Source: Laburnicola sp. R22_1
Lineage: Eukaryota > Ascomycota > Dothideomycetes > Pleosporales > Didymosphaeriaceae
DNA length: 64,000 bases
Reading direction: 5' to 3'
Assembly (NCBI GenBank): GCA_014281115.1
Contig: JACONQ010000001.1
Coordinates: 2,728,001-2,792,000, forward strand
The position numbers were made by a program, and so were the translations under genes. Of this stretch, positions 21,401-33,591 are shown piece by piece. Every line of letters begins with the position of its first letter. Positions within the stretch are counted from its first letter, which is position 1. The notes beneath the pieces are model-generated. The model had not been told where the DNA came from. It saw only the letters and a list, made by a program, of their open reading frames with translations, and ran no database searches.

Positions 21401-22375
21401 CTCATTATATTTGCTTTTCCATAATTTGTTCACGTTCTCCCAGAAACCGGTCGGAAAAGGACCTGCTCCAACGAGCCGAGAACGTCCGAATTTGTGAGGT
21501 ACCCCATGTTGCTGTGCCATCGGAGACGTTAGAGATGGCAGCGAAGAGACTTCATCACGTGGGGCTAGAGGTAGTTCATTTTGTGCAGTACCCGAAGACC
21601 CGTATCCAGAAAGCGTTTCAGGAGCTGCAAATCTAATTCCTTGGGAATATGGTACGCGAAACGTTTGTGGTGAATCTCGAGTTGGCATATGTGGTTGATT
21701 TGCGGGGCCAGAGCCATGCATATGATAGCCGGAAGATTGCTGCGGTGGACCTAGGGCGTAGGCTGGGGCACCCTGGGCCTGTTGTGGTGCAAACCCATGT
21801 TGAAAAGGCTGCGGGTTACGATATTGGGGCAAGTTTCGCTGCGTCTGGAACTGTGGATTTGTAGATTGATTTGCCGGGGCAGAGCCATGCATATGATAAC
21901 CGGAAGATTGCTGTGGTGGACCTAGGGCGTAGGCTGGGGCACCCTGGGCCTGTTGTGGTGCAAACCCATGTTGGAAAGGCTGCGGGTTAGGATATTGGGG
22001 GAGGTTTTTCTGAGTCTGGGCCCGTTGATTTGTAGGCCCGTATTGAGAAGCAGAATAAGAGGTCCCTATAGGTTGTACGCCTTGACTGGGATGAGGATAA
22101 GAGGTCCCTGTATGTTGTACGCCTTTCATGGAATCATCTTGTTGCTGGCCTGCGGGATTCTGTGTAGGAATAAAACCCGTATTCGGAAAACCGGTTGCTA
22201 AACCTTGCCCACCAGCCATTTGCTGTCCTGCGGCTGCTCCCTCATGAGTGGGATTAGTCCGACTCTGTCGCGAACTAGATGAACCTCCCTGGGCTGGAAG
22301 GGAGCTGCTTCCACCATGCGCTCTCTCTTTGCCCTTAGCCTTGCACTTCTGCACTCCTCTGGGTTTTGGTGCCAT
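18466..22375 (-). CDS. Seven-exon protein of unknown function with one in-frame stop
   Basis: In transcription order the exons are 20701-22375, 20203-20649, 19827-20150, 19455-19771, 19208-19391, 18773-19153 and 18466-18722, totalling 3,585 nt or 1,194 sense codons, with all phases consistent. One codon, TAA at 20098-20100 in exon 3, breaks the frame between WI and YKATQCGYVEF; a CAA-to-TAA change would explain it. The N-terminal third is Gln/Pro-rich with two 57-residue repeats. Later parts look globular, e.g. PTGFWENVNKLWKSKYNENE and ERIIDFESRFGELKTFLQRW, and the end is acidic. I recognise no domain. Most of the introns have strong GTAAGT or GTGAGT donors. It may be a recently inactivated or lineage-specific gene, or the stop may be a sequence error. 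Confidence 0.72.
21711..22052. repeat. 171 bp coding tandem repeat
   Basis: Two near-identical 171 bp units, beginning at about 21711 and 21882, lie head to tail inside exon 1 of the unknown gene. They encode 57-residue units with NPQPFQHGFAPQQAQGAPAY and SSGYHMHGS. The period is a multiple of three, so the frame is kept. The end of the second unit is approximate. Confidence 0.85.
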
Positions 22376-24088
22376 ATCGGATGCTATTTATTCCTTCTTG
22401 ATTGATAGTATCGCTTCGAATAAGTCTCGACCCCTTTCGTATACAGTGCTTGATTATGGATTACAAGCGTGGAGAATTTCTGTCGATTCGTTCACTGGTA
22501 TGGAGTCACAATTCGGCAATATAGCTCTCGTCTTAGACCTTCGAAGTGATGTGTCTTCGTGAGTCCGGGTCTGTCTCGACTCTCGACTCTCACAGAATGT
22601 CTTTCGTTGGCTTGATCCGTTCGCTAAGTACCAGACTAGCGAAAGTAAATATTGTCTAGGATTGTCCGTTCGTCTATAACAGTCGTAAATTCTAAAGTAT
22701 ATAGGTCTCAATCGTGTAGTGTTGTCGTTGTCAAGTTCCGGTTCGAGTGTAATGAATGAGTGACGTGATGCCAGATCGCGGCTTGTTAGCTTGGTGATAA
22801 CAGTTGGTCTCTGAAGCCTTTGTTCGTTGGTGTGTGTGTGTTCTGAAAAAGGGAATAGAAACAACGCATCGAAGGAGCTTATATATGTTGTCCATGGCGT
22901 TTGAAGGCCTGATGTGAGCAGCCCATGTTCGGCTCTTGAATGACATAGTGAAGAGAGATACAAGGTTGCTTGTGGCGCCTAGTTACTGCGTTTGAACATC
23001 TCCTCGCCGAGATTGAATATCGGGTGCTTTGTATTGAATGAGATGGTGAAGGGAGTCCGGAGACTATATATGTGATCTCTAACATGGAAACTGACAGTCT
23101 GGGAGTTTGTACTTCCGTGCATTTGCACTTTGATTTGAGCTTGACAACGGGTTTGTGGAATTCAGGAGGGTAAGCTGTTCTATAGGTGATGGAGCGCGCT
23201 CAATTCACTACTGTGACGACTTGAACAGAACCTGCACACGCCTTAGCAAATAACTCTTCAATGTAGCAAAGCACATGCCAAACTCTTCAATATCGTAAAC
23301 CACATACCAGTTTTTCCACTGTAGCAAGCCACAAACCACATACCAAACTCCCCACACCTCCTGGACCCCTCTCAAAACATCGCCTGCCTGCTAACCGTCA
23401 AACGTTCCCCGTCACGACCCCTCGAGATCATCTACCGCTTACCTCTCTCCCATCAGGAAGAGAAACATCGCAGACCTTTTGGTATACGGTACAACGCTGT
23501 AAGGGAAAGCTGTGGGTCTGCTGAAAACGCACCTCTCTCTCATCATCTACTTCTTACCTCCATAACGTCACCTACTACTAACCCCCAACGATCCATAGAA
23601 ACCTCGCAGTCAATATTCAATCAAACACCCCTACACTCCACATGTCACACTCACCCCACACTAACATCACCACAGCACCACAGCACCAACTTCACACCCA
23701 CTAAACAGCAACCCGCAACTCCACACAAACCACTCACATTCACACTAAGATACCATATTCGCTACGCAATCTCTATCCCCGCCCCGACCCCTACACCCAG
23801 AACGCCACAACACCTCCCAAACGCCCATCCCCAGAGTGGTATACCCACACTCTTCGCCCGTCCGCCTATCCGCCCCCCGATCCCCACAAAGAGAGAGAAG
23901 GAGAAAAAAACACCATACAAATTGTTGTGATAATCTCACAGCAAGAAGAAAGAAACCATATACAGACACGCCATACATCGTTAACGAAACCCGAAGTTTC
24001 CTACACAACCACTCACCCACTCACCCACTCACTCACCGAATGAATGAATGAACGACACAAACAAACAAGCAAACCATCACTCGCTCAA
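22376..24088. other. Long intergenic region with C/A-rich low complexity
   Basis: Upstream of the unknown gene and downstream of SCC3. From about 23,240 to 24,080 the plus strand is poor in G and rich in short CCACA- and CACTCACC-like units, including a CACTCACC/AATG run at about 24,005-24,055. No gene is convincing. Confidence 0.5.
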
Positions 24089-27000
24089 TCAATCACCCAG
24101 CACGCTCTCCCTCTCCATCTCCACCTCCTCATTCCCCCGCTCACTCCCCGCCTCCGCGCCATTAACCCCCTCTTCCGCCTCCCCCATCTCCTCATCCTCA
24201 ATCTCATCATTGTGTAATTCAAGCTCCTGCTCCCGCTCCCGTTCCTCCTCCTCACTATCATCCTCAACCACAGTCGCCTTACTCTTCGCAGACTTAGCAG
24301 CCTCTTTAGCACTAGCTTTCTTCCCGCCCTTCGCCGCCTTAACATGCTTATTAGCATCAAGATGCGACACAACCTCCTTCCAGCTATGCGTCAACTTGCC
24401 CTTATTCCTCTCCAACCGCGCCCGCACACTCTTCTCGTCCGCAGAATCCAGAGACCCAACCTGCACAGCGTGCACGATGCGGCTGCTGAACGTGCAAAGC
24501 CGCTCTTCAGCAAGGAGCGCGCGAATCTGTTTCTGGTTCTGGACTTGCTCGTCGTCGCCTTCGTCGTCGCTGCTTTCGGGCTCGTCGTCTGGATCGACGG
24601 GGTCCTCGTCGACGTCGGGTTCTTCGAGGCGCTTCCTGATGCGCTTTGCGAGGTTGTTCTCCAGTGCGGTAAGGATCTGCATGAGCATCTTGACGGTTTT
24701 GGTATCGATCTCTTGGCATAGCGCTTCCCAGTCGTCGTTTGGCTCTTCGGCTGCTCGTCCGTTCGCCTTCTTGGTACCCTTGCCTGCTTTGGTCTTCATG
24801 GCTTTTAGTGCTCGGAATAAATTGTATAGGTCGAGGAGGAGGTCTGCGGCTTCGACTCTTAGTTCGTCTGCGGCTTTCCTACTCTCAATGACGCGCATAA
24901 GCGCAATGATACAAGCGTCTCTCCGCTCTGCAACTACTGTGAGCTCGTCGTCTGGTATTCGCGTGCCAGCCTCAATGTGCGTGGAGAAATGCCTACACTT
25001 CCAGAGGAAATAAGGCAACATCAGGGACATGGTATGTCGAACGAGGGCATCCTCAGCTTCGTTTATTCCAGTATCCAGATCATCAGTAGGAACGCCTCGA
25101 TCGAGAATCTGGAGCAGAGAGGAGATTGGCGGCGTGTCCAGCACAGCGTGCTTTTGCGTCTTACTTCGCGACTTCGTTGGTGCGGCTATCTGGTCTAGAA
25201 TGGCCGGCTCTGAAGCTTTTGCCAATTCCGACATCTTCAAAATAATGTTTGAGATGCCGGCGAGTATGTTTTGCTCGACGCCTCCCCGAATCGAGAGGTC
25301 TCGTCCACGTCGCAAAGCGTCGAAAGTCCCAGAGAGGTCGTCCCACAAAGCTTGGGTTTTGGTGTCGACAAGCTCCCTAAGTTCATCATTGCCTAAAGCG
25401 TGTAGGATTGATCCTATGGCTTCGCTCAAAACGCGCTCGCTGTGATGGGTAAGGAACTGCTTGTTGATGTCGTCGAGCAACGCAGTCAGGGCGGTATTCT
25501 GACGCAATTCCTGGAACACGTCCAAATTGAGTTCGCGTTCGAGCCGGAGACACAGAGCCGCAGCCTCTGGAAGAGCGCCGAATTTCTTCAATAATTGTGG
25601 TATGAGGATCGTTAGCTTCTTCGCTGTGTCCTCTTGCTCCGCCTGGTCCGAGTTGCGCTGTGCTTTAGTTTTCTTCTTGTCTTTCTGAGCCTCGGCTAAA
25701 CGCTGCAACCGTATCCGTACTGTAGCATTGAGAATGTCGAGAAGGGCTGTTTCCTCGTGCTCTCCCAGCTTGCAATTCCGTCGAAGCATAGTCTCGGCAT
25801 CTTCGCCCGCAGCATCTTCAGTGGTTTGCGAATGATCGTACAGAAGATACCCAGCTAGTACTTCCCAGGACCTGACCTCGGGAATGGCATCGTACAACGC
25901 TTGAGCAGCTAGAGAAAACCTCGACTCGATCCCGGCTGCTACCAAGCCTAGTTCAGCACCGTACGGCGTGACGCGCTCGATCTGTGAAGGGAGTCCAGTG
26001 TCTTCGTCGTACGACAATAATTGCTCAACAAGGCACTTCATTTTCAGCCATTCCAATCTTGGATTCTCATACTCTTCGTCATCTGGCTGAGCAAGGGCCT
26101 CATCAAGAGCTTCTTGGCCTCCCATGTCTTCGATCATGAGTTCGTAGGCAGCATTGACGTTCTCGGCAAAGAACCCAACAACAGCCTTACGCACCTTCGC
26201 TTCCGAGTCGAAGATGAGTTTCCCCACAGTATCGATGTCGTCTGGCTCTAAAAATCCAGCTTCTCGTAAGATGTCAAGAAGCTCGACTGCGCTGGCGCGA
26301 ATATTGGTATGTGCATCGCGAGTTGCAATCTCGACGATGCGAACTCTGAATCGCTCCGTAAAAGTCTTCAATCCAGCAAGCTTGTCCTTATCGCGATACA
26401 GCTTTGCAAGCTGCTTCAGAACTTCGGCACGCGTGCCTTCGTTGGTATCTGAAAGGATCCAGCCCAAATATCGTAAATGTTGGCCATCAAAAAACTTGTC
26501 CGGGTATAGCATAATCCAGTCCGCCAGTGCCTCGCAGCATTCGACTCTGACCTTGGGGTCCACATCACGGTATCGGTGGACATAGACTGTGTCGAACCAG
26601 TCTTCTATCAGAGCCTTCACATGCTCCAATTTCTGGTTGTGTTCTTCCACTTCTTTATCGATCGTGGTCAGACGCGACTTGTTGGCACGCGACTTCTTCG
26701 CTTCGGTTTCCTTCTGTCGCATCATCTTTGCCGTGCTCTCTGCAATGTCGCTTGCGATTCTGCACAAGCCTGAAGTGACACCTAATGCGACCAGAGTACT
26801 AGTATGGCGGAAAGGGCGGTTCGTTGCAGAGGACATTGTGCAGATCCACACTTGGACGTTCTCCATGAGCTGGTTCTCCTCGTACATGAGCCCCGTCTGG
26901 GCAATGGTCCGGACGAGGGCGACGAAGAAATCATGCAACGCGTTGCGGAAGGCGGCGGCGCCTCGCGCTTTCGAGATGAGGGGATAGTCTGTTACTTGCT

Positions 27001-27732
27001 CCTGTTCCGCGTCAGCATGTTGCGTGCGCCAGCTTCCATCAATCATACCGCGTTGTACTCGTCCTGGATCTCACCAAGTCTGTGCGGGCAGTTATCTGGG
27101 TCGGCAATATCGTCCTCGTCGATTTGAACATGGCAGCCAGCCGCCCGGATTACTAGATTTACAATTTCGGCCACCGCCTTCGCCTCGTGTTCGTTGAATC
27201 TGGCGATCCATTGCGCGGCGACATCCTGCAATCTTGTCCCACGCGCGAATATCTCAGCTGTCACAAGATTAGCCGTCGCTCAGTCTCCTTGTGAGCAGCA
27301 ACCAAGCCTACCATACAGCCCGCCCGCGTCCTCCTCTACCAGCGCGCTTTTGCGAATCGGCGCCTTCCGCGGTCGCGCCGCCTTCTTCCTCGCGTTCATC
27401 GCGGGCCGAATCGCGAGGCCGACAATCTCGCCATTGGTCTTTGGCTTCTTCTGCGGCGGCTTCCTGGCGGCCGGCGCGCTCTTCTTCTTCCTGTTCTGCT
27501 TCCTCCGCTCTTTCAATTCCTCTTCGTCGGGCTCGCCGGCGCTGTCTTCTGACTCGTCCTCGGACGAAGGCGCGCCGCCCTCCGCATCGCTGTGGTTTGC
27601 ATCGGCGCGCTTTCTCTTCGCGCTTCCCGTCGGGCTGAAGCGCTCGACCCGCTTGGGCACGCGTCCCGACTTGCGCCGCGGCGCCGAGGAGGTAATGTCG
27701 GCAGCGCTGGAAGACAAGACGTCTGCGCTCAT
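24089..27732 (-). CDS. SCC3: Cohesin subunit SCC3/Psc3 (STAG family)
   Basis: Exons 27312-27732, 27049-27257 and 24089-27001 give 1,180 residues, normal for the family. SCC3 binds the SMC1-SMC3-SCC1 cohesin ring and helps load and hold it on chromatin in the nucleus. After a basic, Ser-rich N-terminus come the STAG region (DYPLISKARGAAAFRNALHD, residues about 216-235, and the segment after it) and the stromalin conservative domain (YVHRYRDVDPKVRVECCEAL, about 350-370, running on to GWILSDTNEGTRAEVLKQLA). HEAT-like helices fill the rest, and the C-terminus is acidic. The start ATG at 27732 has the context GCCACCATGA; upstream frame has no other ATG. Intron 2 (47 nt) joins DEYNA to EQVTDYPLIS. 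Confidence 0.95.
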
Positions 27733-28370
27733 GGTGGCTGCGCGGAGCGGTGTGTTGGTGGAGCGGATGCGCGGTCGCACTTGACGCGCGGGGTTAAATT
27801 ATGGGGATGATGTTGTTTTGCGCGTTGGACGTGGGACGACGCGATGCTGGGCCGTGCGCCCGCCCGAGCCATCTTGGCAAGGATCACACTTTCACCGAGT
27901 CGCGTCGCACACCCTGCATGTTACACGTGTCGCGTTGGAATGAGAACATGCACATTTCATCAGGGAGTCATGGCCACCGCACTTCAATAAAAGCAAATCA
28001 CCATGTCATCCCCCCTCTGCTCTCTTGTAGCTTTCCTTATCAAACAGCACAATACTTCTAGCACACCAAGATCAAAAATTTACAGATGAGATACCATCAG
28101 CCATCTAAATATATACCCTCCAAGTAAACGACCAAAACGCATTCGACCCCAGCAACAAGACCCGACTTCTGCTATGCTGACTCTGTTGTTGAATTTCCCT
28201 AACCACAGCGAGTAACTAGCTACCCCCACTCTCATCCTACCCTCCTAAAGATACTGCACTCCCTACAAACCCACAATCTACACTCCCCACAATAGTATCC
28301 ATCCGAAGACCCCATCCCCCCTAACTACACAGCGCGATACTACTACACAGCTCCACGCCCCACCCCCACC
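27733..28370. other. Intergenic, SCC3 upstream / CUL4 downstream
   Basis: Contains the SCC3 promoter region and the CUL4 3' side. The part 28,060-28,370 is C/A-rich. No gene recognised. Confidence 0.5.
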
Positions 28371-31223
28371 CTACGCAATATACGCATACATGCCATCATC
28401 CTCCCTCTCCAAAAACTCCTTCTCAATCAACCGATCGATATTCCTCTTAATGCCCGGTACATCGAGCGTCCCCCGACTTCGCGTCACTCTGATAGTCTCG
28501 GCCACGAGCTCGCTGTGCGTGATCCTCCTCCTCGCCTTGAGAATGCGCACAATAGCAGCCTGCGTTTCGTAGTTGCGGTCGGCAGCGACGCGCTCGTGCG
28601 TCTCCTTGTTCTCGGCTGCGGTCTCTTTGAGCTGGACCGTGTTGATTTTGATGCGGTATTTGGGGTCGGTGAAGTTGGCGTTGAGGGTGAAGGTGTCGGT
28701 TGGGAAGATCTCACGGCCTTTGGGATGTTTCGTTAGAGGGCGGAGTTTGGCGCAGGCGAGAGATTGGAGGGTGCGGTTGAGCTCGGGTTCCGCTGGAGAA
28801 GCTGTTAGTAACCCTGTTTTTGTCAGAGGTTTGAGATACCTACAGAGTCCAGTAGCCTCCTTTAAATACTCATAGTTCAAGTGTTCATCGCTTGACACGC
28901 CATTGAACAGTAAAAGGACAATAGCCTGGAAACTCGAAACTACCAACTCCTTGTTACCCTTGGGAAACTTGGCCTTCATCTGACATTGCGCAAGCGAATG
29001 CTTCCACTCTAGTTTACGACCAGAATGCTTCGCCTTATAATGCTTCTCAAACTTGTCGATTTCAGACTTGATCTGCGGCGGAATGATGACAGGGATAGTG
29101 GCATAGGTCGGCCACGAGGAGGCAGAAAGAACGTTCACACTAAGGTCAATAGCATGCTTCTCGTTTCGTTCTTCAGCTATCATCTTGTAAGATGAAAGTT
29201 CTTCACGTGAAAGTTCGATATCCTTGAACATCTGTTCGAGGTTGGCTGTGAAGCCAGCACCGCATTCTAACACAACGTTAGCACGCATATACGACAACAG
29301 TTGTTGTACCCGGCAAAGTCTTACCGTTTTTGAGGCGCGCAAGCATGTTCCGCTCGGCATCTGCGCTGGCGCTTCGACCATGCAGCAACCGACGGGCAAG
29401 AGCTGTTTTGTAAAACGCCTCGAACACGGCCTTGCCGTGGACAAAACGGAAAAGATCCAGTACTTGGTCGAGTTGATTGTTAACCTCCGTGTCTTCGTCA
29501 AACACGACGTCTTCGTTGTCTTCTTCAGCATCCGCTTCCACAGCCTTCTCAGTCTTTCTACTCAGCTGCGGGGGGATTGCCTTCGCGCCGCCTCTCAGCA
29601 GCATATCTACATATTTTGCAATCATTTCTCCAGGCTTGGAGTTGTCTGTATTCCATGTCGCGCTAGACTTCTTAGTTTTGTTCATAAACGTCTCGAAAGC
29701 TTCGCGTAAACCATGACCAAGGGAGGGATTGCGATGGAATGCCACCTTCCAAATAGTGTCTAATTGGCGCTTGAGACATAGAAGCTTCACCACCATGCCG
29801 TCCTGTTCTTTTTCGTCAAAAACGATGGCAGTGCCGGTGTCTTCTATCCATTTCATGAACGCTGGCCGCAAGTTTTCACCCAATCTGCGTCGCTCGAGGA
29901 GTGTGTACAAAAGTTCAAGGCTTTCTACCGCGTTGTCTTCGAGGAGATCGGCGAGTTCGTCCTGGTTCGCTGTGGGCACGTTAGCATGCTGTCTGTGCAG
30001 TGGAGCAAAGGATGTCCTACTTAATCGTGATTCTCTGTGTGAAATTAGATGATCCTCTAACAGGGTCAGAAGATCGCGTTTTGTTGTAGAGTTTAGTCGG
30101 AAGGAGTCCGCTCTTGCTATCTCGCTCTTCATCAACGCCTGTGCGCTCCTCACGTATTCCGGTAGTGGCTTCTCAACGATTGCTGTATCCGACCACTCCT
30201 TGACATAGGTCTGGCTGAACTCCAACATGCGCGGCTCAAAGTACGGAGTATAGACCTGCATCTCGTAGAACATGGAGACGGCTTCCGAAAACAGCGACCG
30301 ATCAAGATCCTCGCCAGCCCGGTCGACGGCAATGAGGTCGCACGCACCGTCCACGATGCGGGAATTGAGCTTTGCATGCTCGAAGACGATGGAGCGGAAG
30401 AGGTCGACGGTGATTTCACGGAGGGATTCTTGCCGCGGGAGCAGGTACGAGCGGTCGAGGTAGCAGAAGATCCAGTCCAGGTATTTCTAGTCTTTGTCAG
30501 CGCCCCCGATGGGCATGTGCCTCCGCGTGGTGATGCAGGGCTCACCAGCTGTTCGTTCCACGTTGCCCATGCCTGCAGCGTAGCCCGCAGAACATCGACG
30601 TTCTTGCGCGCCAGCATCGCTTCGACTCGCTCCTTCAATGGCCCGTCCACGTAGGCCCTGCATTTCGCAACCAGCCGCTTCTTTGCCTCGACCGCCAGCC
30701 CCTGCCGGCAGATGTTCTCCACGCCTCTGTACAGCTCCTCCAGGCTGAAGTTGATCTCGCCCTGGTGGAAGATGGTGTCGAGCGCGGCGTCCACCTTCTG
30801 CCACGTCTGGTCCAAGAACACGCTGGGATCGACCCGCCGCGTCGGCCGGAAGTTCTTGACGAGCAGCTTCTTTGGCCCTGCACTGGCATGCATGTTCGGC
30901 GCCGCCTTCCTGGGCCCCGTCCTGGGCCCGCCCGCCCTCGCCGGGCTGCTGTCCGGACTCGAGGTCAGATCCACCAGCTCGGCGGGCGCGCCATCCCCCC
31001 TCTTGCTGGGAAAGTGATACATGCTGGCGGTGCTCATTGTTTTGGCGGCCGTCGGTGCTTGCACAGGCTCGGCCGGCGGACTGCCGAGCTTGGTGCGCTT
31101 CGACGCCGGCGAGAGCGGAGCGGTGGCGGTGGCGGTGGCGTTGGGCTTCTGCTGCGTCCTGAACAGCTCTTTGATGGTTTTGTCCGCGTGCTTCCGTTTC
31201 CTGTCGCTCTGGGCGGCCGACAT
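28371..31223 (-). CDS. CUL4: Cullin-4 scaffold of a CRL4 ubiquitin ligase
   Basis: Exons 30546-31223, 30021-30486, 29325-29969, 28844-29266 and 28371-28792 give 877 residues. The protein would join DDB1 substrate receptors to the RBX1 RING subunit for ubiquitylation in DNA repair and chromatin control. Residues 1-110 are disordered and basic. The cullin repeats start at KKLLVKNFRP, the cullin homology region includes ECGAGFTANLEQMFKDIELS, and the C-terminal winged helix holds the neddylation site IVRILKARR with Lys at about 823, ending in MYAYIA. The long N-terminus with the KNFRP-type entry favours CUL4 over CUL1 or CUL3. Introns 2 and 4 are both 51 nt without stops, so they are easily missed; the cullin fit and branch sites support splicing. 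Confidence 0.93.
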
Positions 31224-31885
31224 TGGGCGGCGGGGCAATGGGCGAAAGCAAGGTGCAGGTTCGCAGATGGATGCGTTGGTTGCGCTGCAGCTGCAGCTGT
31301 AGGATGGCCGATGACGCGACTAGTGCGAGCCGAGCTGGTGCACTGCACGTCGGTGCGAGTGATATCAATGAAGCAACATCCATTCACGTCACTTGACACT
31401 GCAGCAAACCAATTCTTTTTTTCACAGATCCAAAGGCGTGAACCGTGTGTTGTCTGTTTTCGTATTGCGAACGATTGCTACCCAAGGATTGCAGACTACC
31501 CTGAGAGTTCCAAGGTTGCCATCATGCTGTGTCCAATTATCTTCAAAAAGCGGAGGAAAGAGAATGCCGAAAAGATGTAGTAAGCTAATCTTTGCTGATG
31601 GTGGAGAGCAATTGTGTCTTGAACCGTGGTTGAGGTGATCCGCCCCAAGATGAAAGGAGCCCAGTCCTTGATGAACATTGGTACGGTAAGGTAGATGTAC
31701 CACGGAAGGCAGAGCCTGGCAAACCAAGAAACTTCCACCATTGCTCCTGCTGCATATTTAAGCCATAGTACGCACAGAGTCCCCTTTGACTGTACCAACC
31801 GCAAATTCAAGCCGAACCCAAAGCACAACCCGTTCCCTTTTTCGCTGAACAAACCTAAGTCAGCACAGAATACGACAAGTACATC
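31224..31885. promoter_or_regulatory. Divergent region between CUL4 and the IBR gene
   Basis: A 662 bp region between two divergent starts. No other gene or clear motif seen. Confidence 0.45.
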
Positions 31886-32667
31886 ATGTCAGGAACTCGA
31901 ATTCACGAGTCGCTGGAGACCACCGCTGGTTCTCCCGTACACACTATCTGCACCGACTGCAAGGCACGAGCACACGAGCGTCTAACCTGCGAAAACAACG
32001 CAATGCTAGACGGGACCAAAGAATTCACCGAGTGGAAGCAAAAAAACAACGTCAAGGACTGTCCAAAATGTGGTCCGCACTTTCCTTCCCCAAAAAAGAA
32101 GAAACAGACCCAACTAACTGCCTCACCACCACAGCAACCCCCACCCAAAAGGTATCCGGCTGCAACCACATGCAATGTTTCGCCTGCAAAACCCACTTCT
32201 GCTGGTCCTGCCTCGCATTCTTCACCACCAGCGAAGAAACATACAACCACATGGCAGAGGCGCACAACGGCAACTGGGGCATCAATAACCGCATCAATAA
32301 CCCGGTACATCACGAATGGAACGAGCGACCCAGGTTTAGGATGGGCGACCACGATATCTATGCTCCTCCCTTCGCTGCTCTAGTATTCGGCGCGGACCCA
32401 CAGCATCATCACCCTCCCGATCGATGGGTGGCCGTTCCATTGGCTCGCGCCGCTGCCGAAGGAGTGCGGGTAGACCCGTACTACCCCTGGAATCTGACTG
32501 CTGAGGTGCCGGGTACGAACAGTCGATTTGGTCACGTTGCCAGCGAGCCAGCGCTGGATCCACACGGCCCAGGGGACAGAATCGCTGAGGTGCCGAGGAC
32601 GAACAATCGATTTGGCGCTGTTGGCGAGCCAGTGCCAGGCCCACCCCCCAGATACAGTCAGGAATAG
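31886..32667 (+). CDS. Short IBR/RING-type zinc-binding protein
   Basis: Exons 31886-32072 and 32135-32667 give 239 residues. Joining them gives NVKDCPKCATPTQKVSGCNH, then MQCFACKTHFCWSCLAFF and a final His of YNHMAEAH. This is the end of an IBR domain passing into RING2 of RBR (Ariadne-like) E3 ubiquitin ligases, where the cysteine of the C-W-x-C segment is near the transfer site. RING1 and the first half of IBR are absent, so activity as a ligase is doubtful. The C-terminal 100 residues carry two imperfect AEVPGTNSRFG / AEVPRTNNRFG units. The intron donor is GTCCGC, weak, but the zinc-ligand spacing after splicing is exact, with a CTAAC branch site. Confidence 0.72.
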
Positions 32668-33591
32668 ATAGGACGGTGGGGAAGACGACGGACGTGCCAG
32701 GCACAGACGACGAATAAGACGATAACGGAAACACGAGGTGCCAGACCTACAGTCCTAAGACAAGAGTCTAAGTACAATGTGTTACCCCAGGATACGCAAT
32801 ACCAAGTCCGAGCCGACTGTGCTCAAACCTTTGTCCTGTTGCTGTACGCTACAGTACGGTACCTAGACTGGAACAAAGACGCCAACTAGATATCCCACCG
32901 GAAATGCTTGTGAATACAGATGGTGCCGCACACAAGGAAATATTCATGGCTGGTGTGGTTTGTATGTGACTTTTCAGGACATGGAAAGAGAGCAGGGAAA
33001 CTATTTTCTCCAGGGTTGACATATTCGCAAGATGAATGATGAAGCTAGAACATTACAATACGTCAGACATATTACCTTGTACATGTTGCGCTTTTTAATT
33101 ACTAGTAGTAGGATGACAAAGGCTGTCATCTCATATAATATCACTACTCTTGTACATGAATCATCCACAACTGTACAATACGATATCGCATTCAGCCCAT
33201 CTACGCACGCACGCGAGAAACTACTTCAGCCCTTTGCGGTAATACAAGTAATATTTGTTCCATTGCATGCTATGAAGGAAACATCGCATGGTAGCCACGG
33301 GGCGTAATTCGTACTGTTGCATGTAACTGACTAATATAAACAGTTAGACCGGCACTATTGGGACGCAGAAAGAATGATGAGGACAAGGGCAAAGAAAGTG
33401 GCAATTTGAATTAAAATGCCTGGATGTCATAAACTACAACCCGCTGTAATACTACAACCGACCTATTTACCGCCTAGGTACTCCATCCCAACCCACCACC
33501 CTCCACAAGTACAGAAGCCCCAACAGAAGCCCCCACCACCACCCCTCCCACTCCCCTCAAAACAAGCCACCCATCCCCAACCAGCGCCTCG
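32668..33591. other. Intergenic between convergent genes
   Basis: About 920 bp between the stops of the IBR gene and DUG3. Sequence is unremarkable; the part 33,480-33,590 is C-rich. No gene recognised. Confidence 0.5.

Noticed and set aside
22454..22963. 169-codon minus-strand frame upstream of the unknown gene
   Set aside because: No signature and no splice connection to the gene; likely promoter or leader sequence.
24048..25013. 321-codon plus-strand Ser-rich frame opposite the SCC3 C-terminus
   Set aside because: Complement of the acidic, Glu-rich end of SCC3, which explains its Ser/Leu composition.
30487..31383. Long minus-strand frame rich in Arg/Ala overlapping CUL4 exon 1
   Set aside because: Out of frame with the cullin protein and without any recognisable feature.
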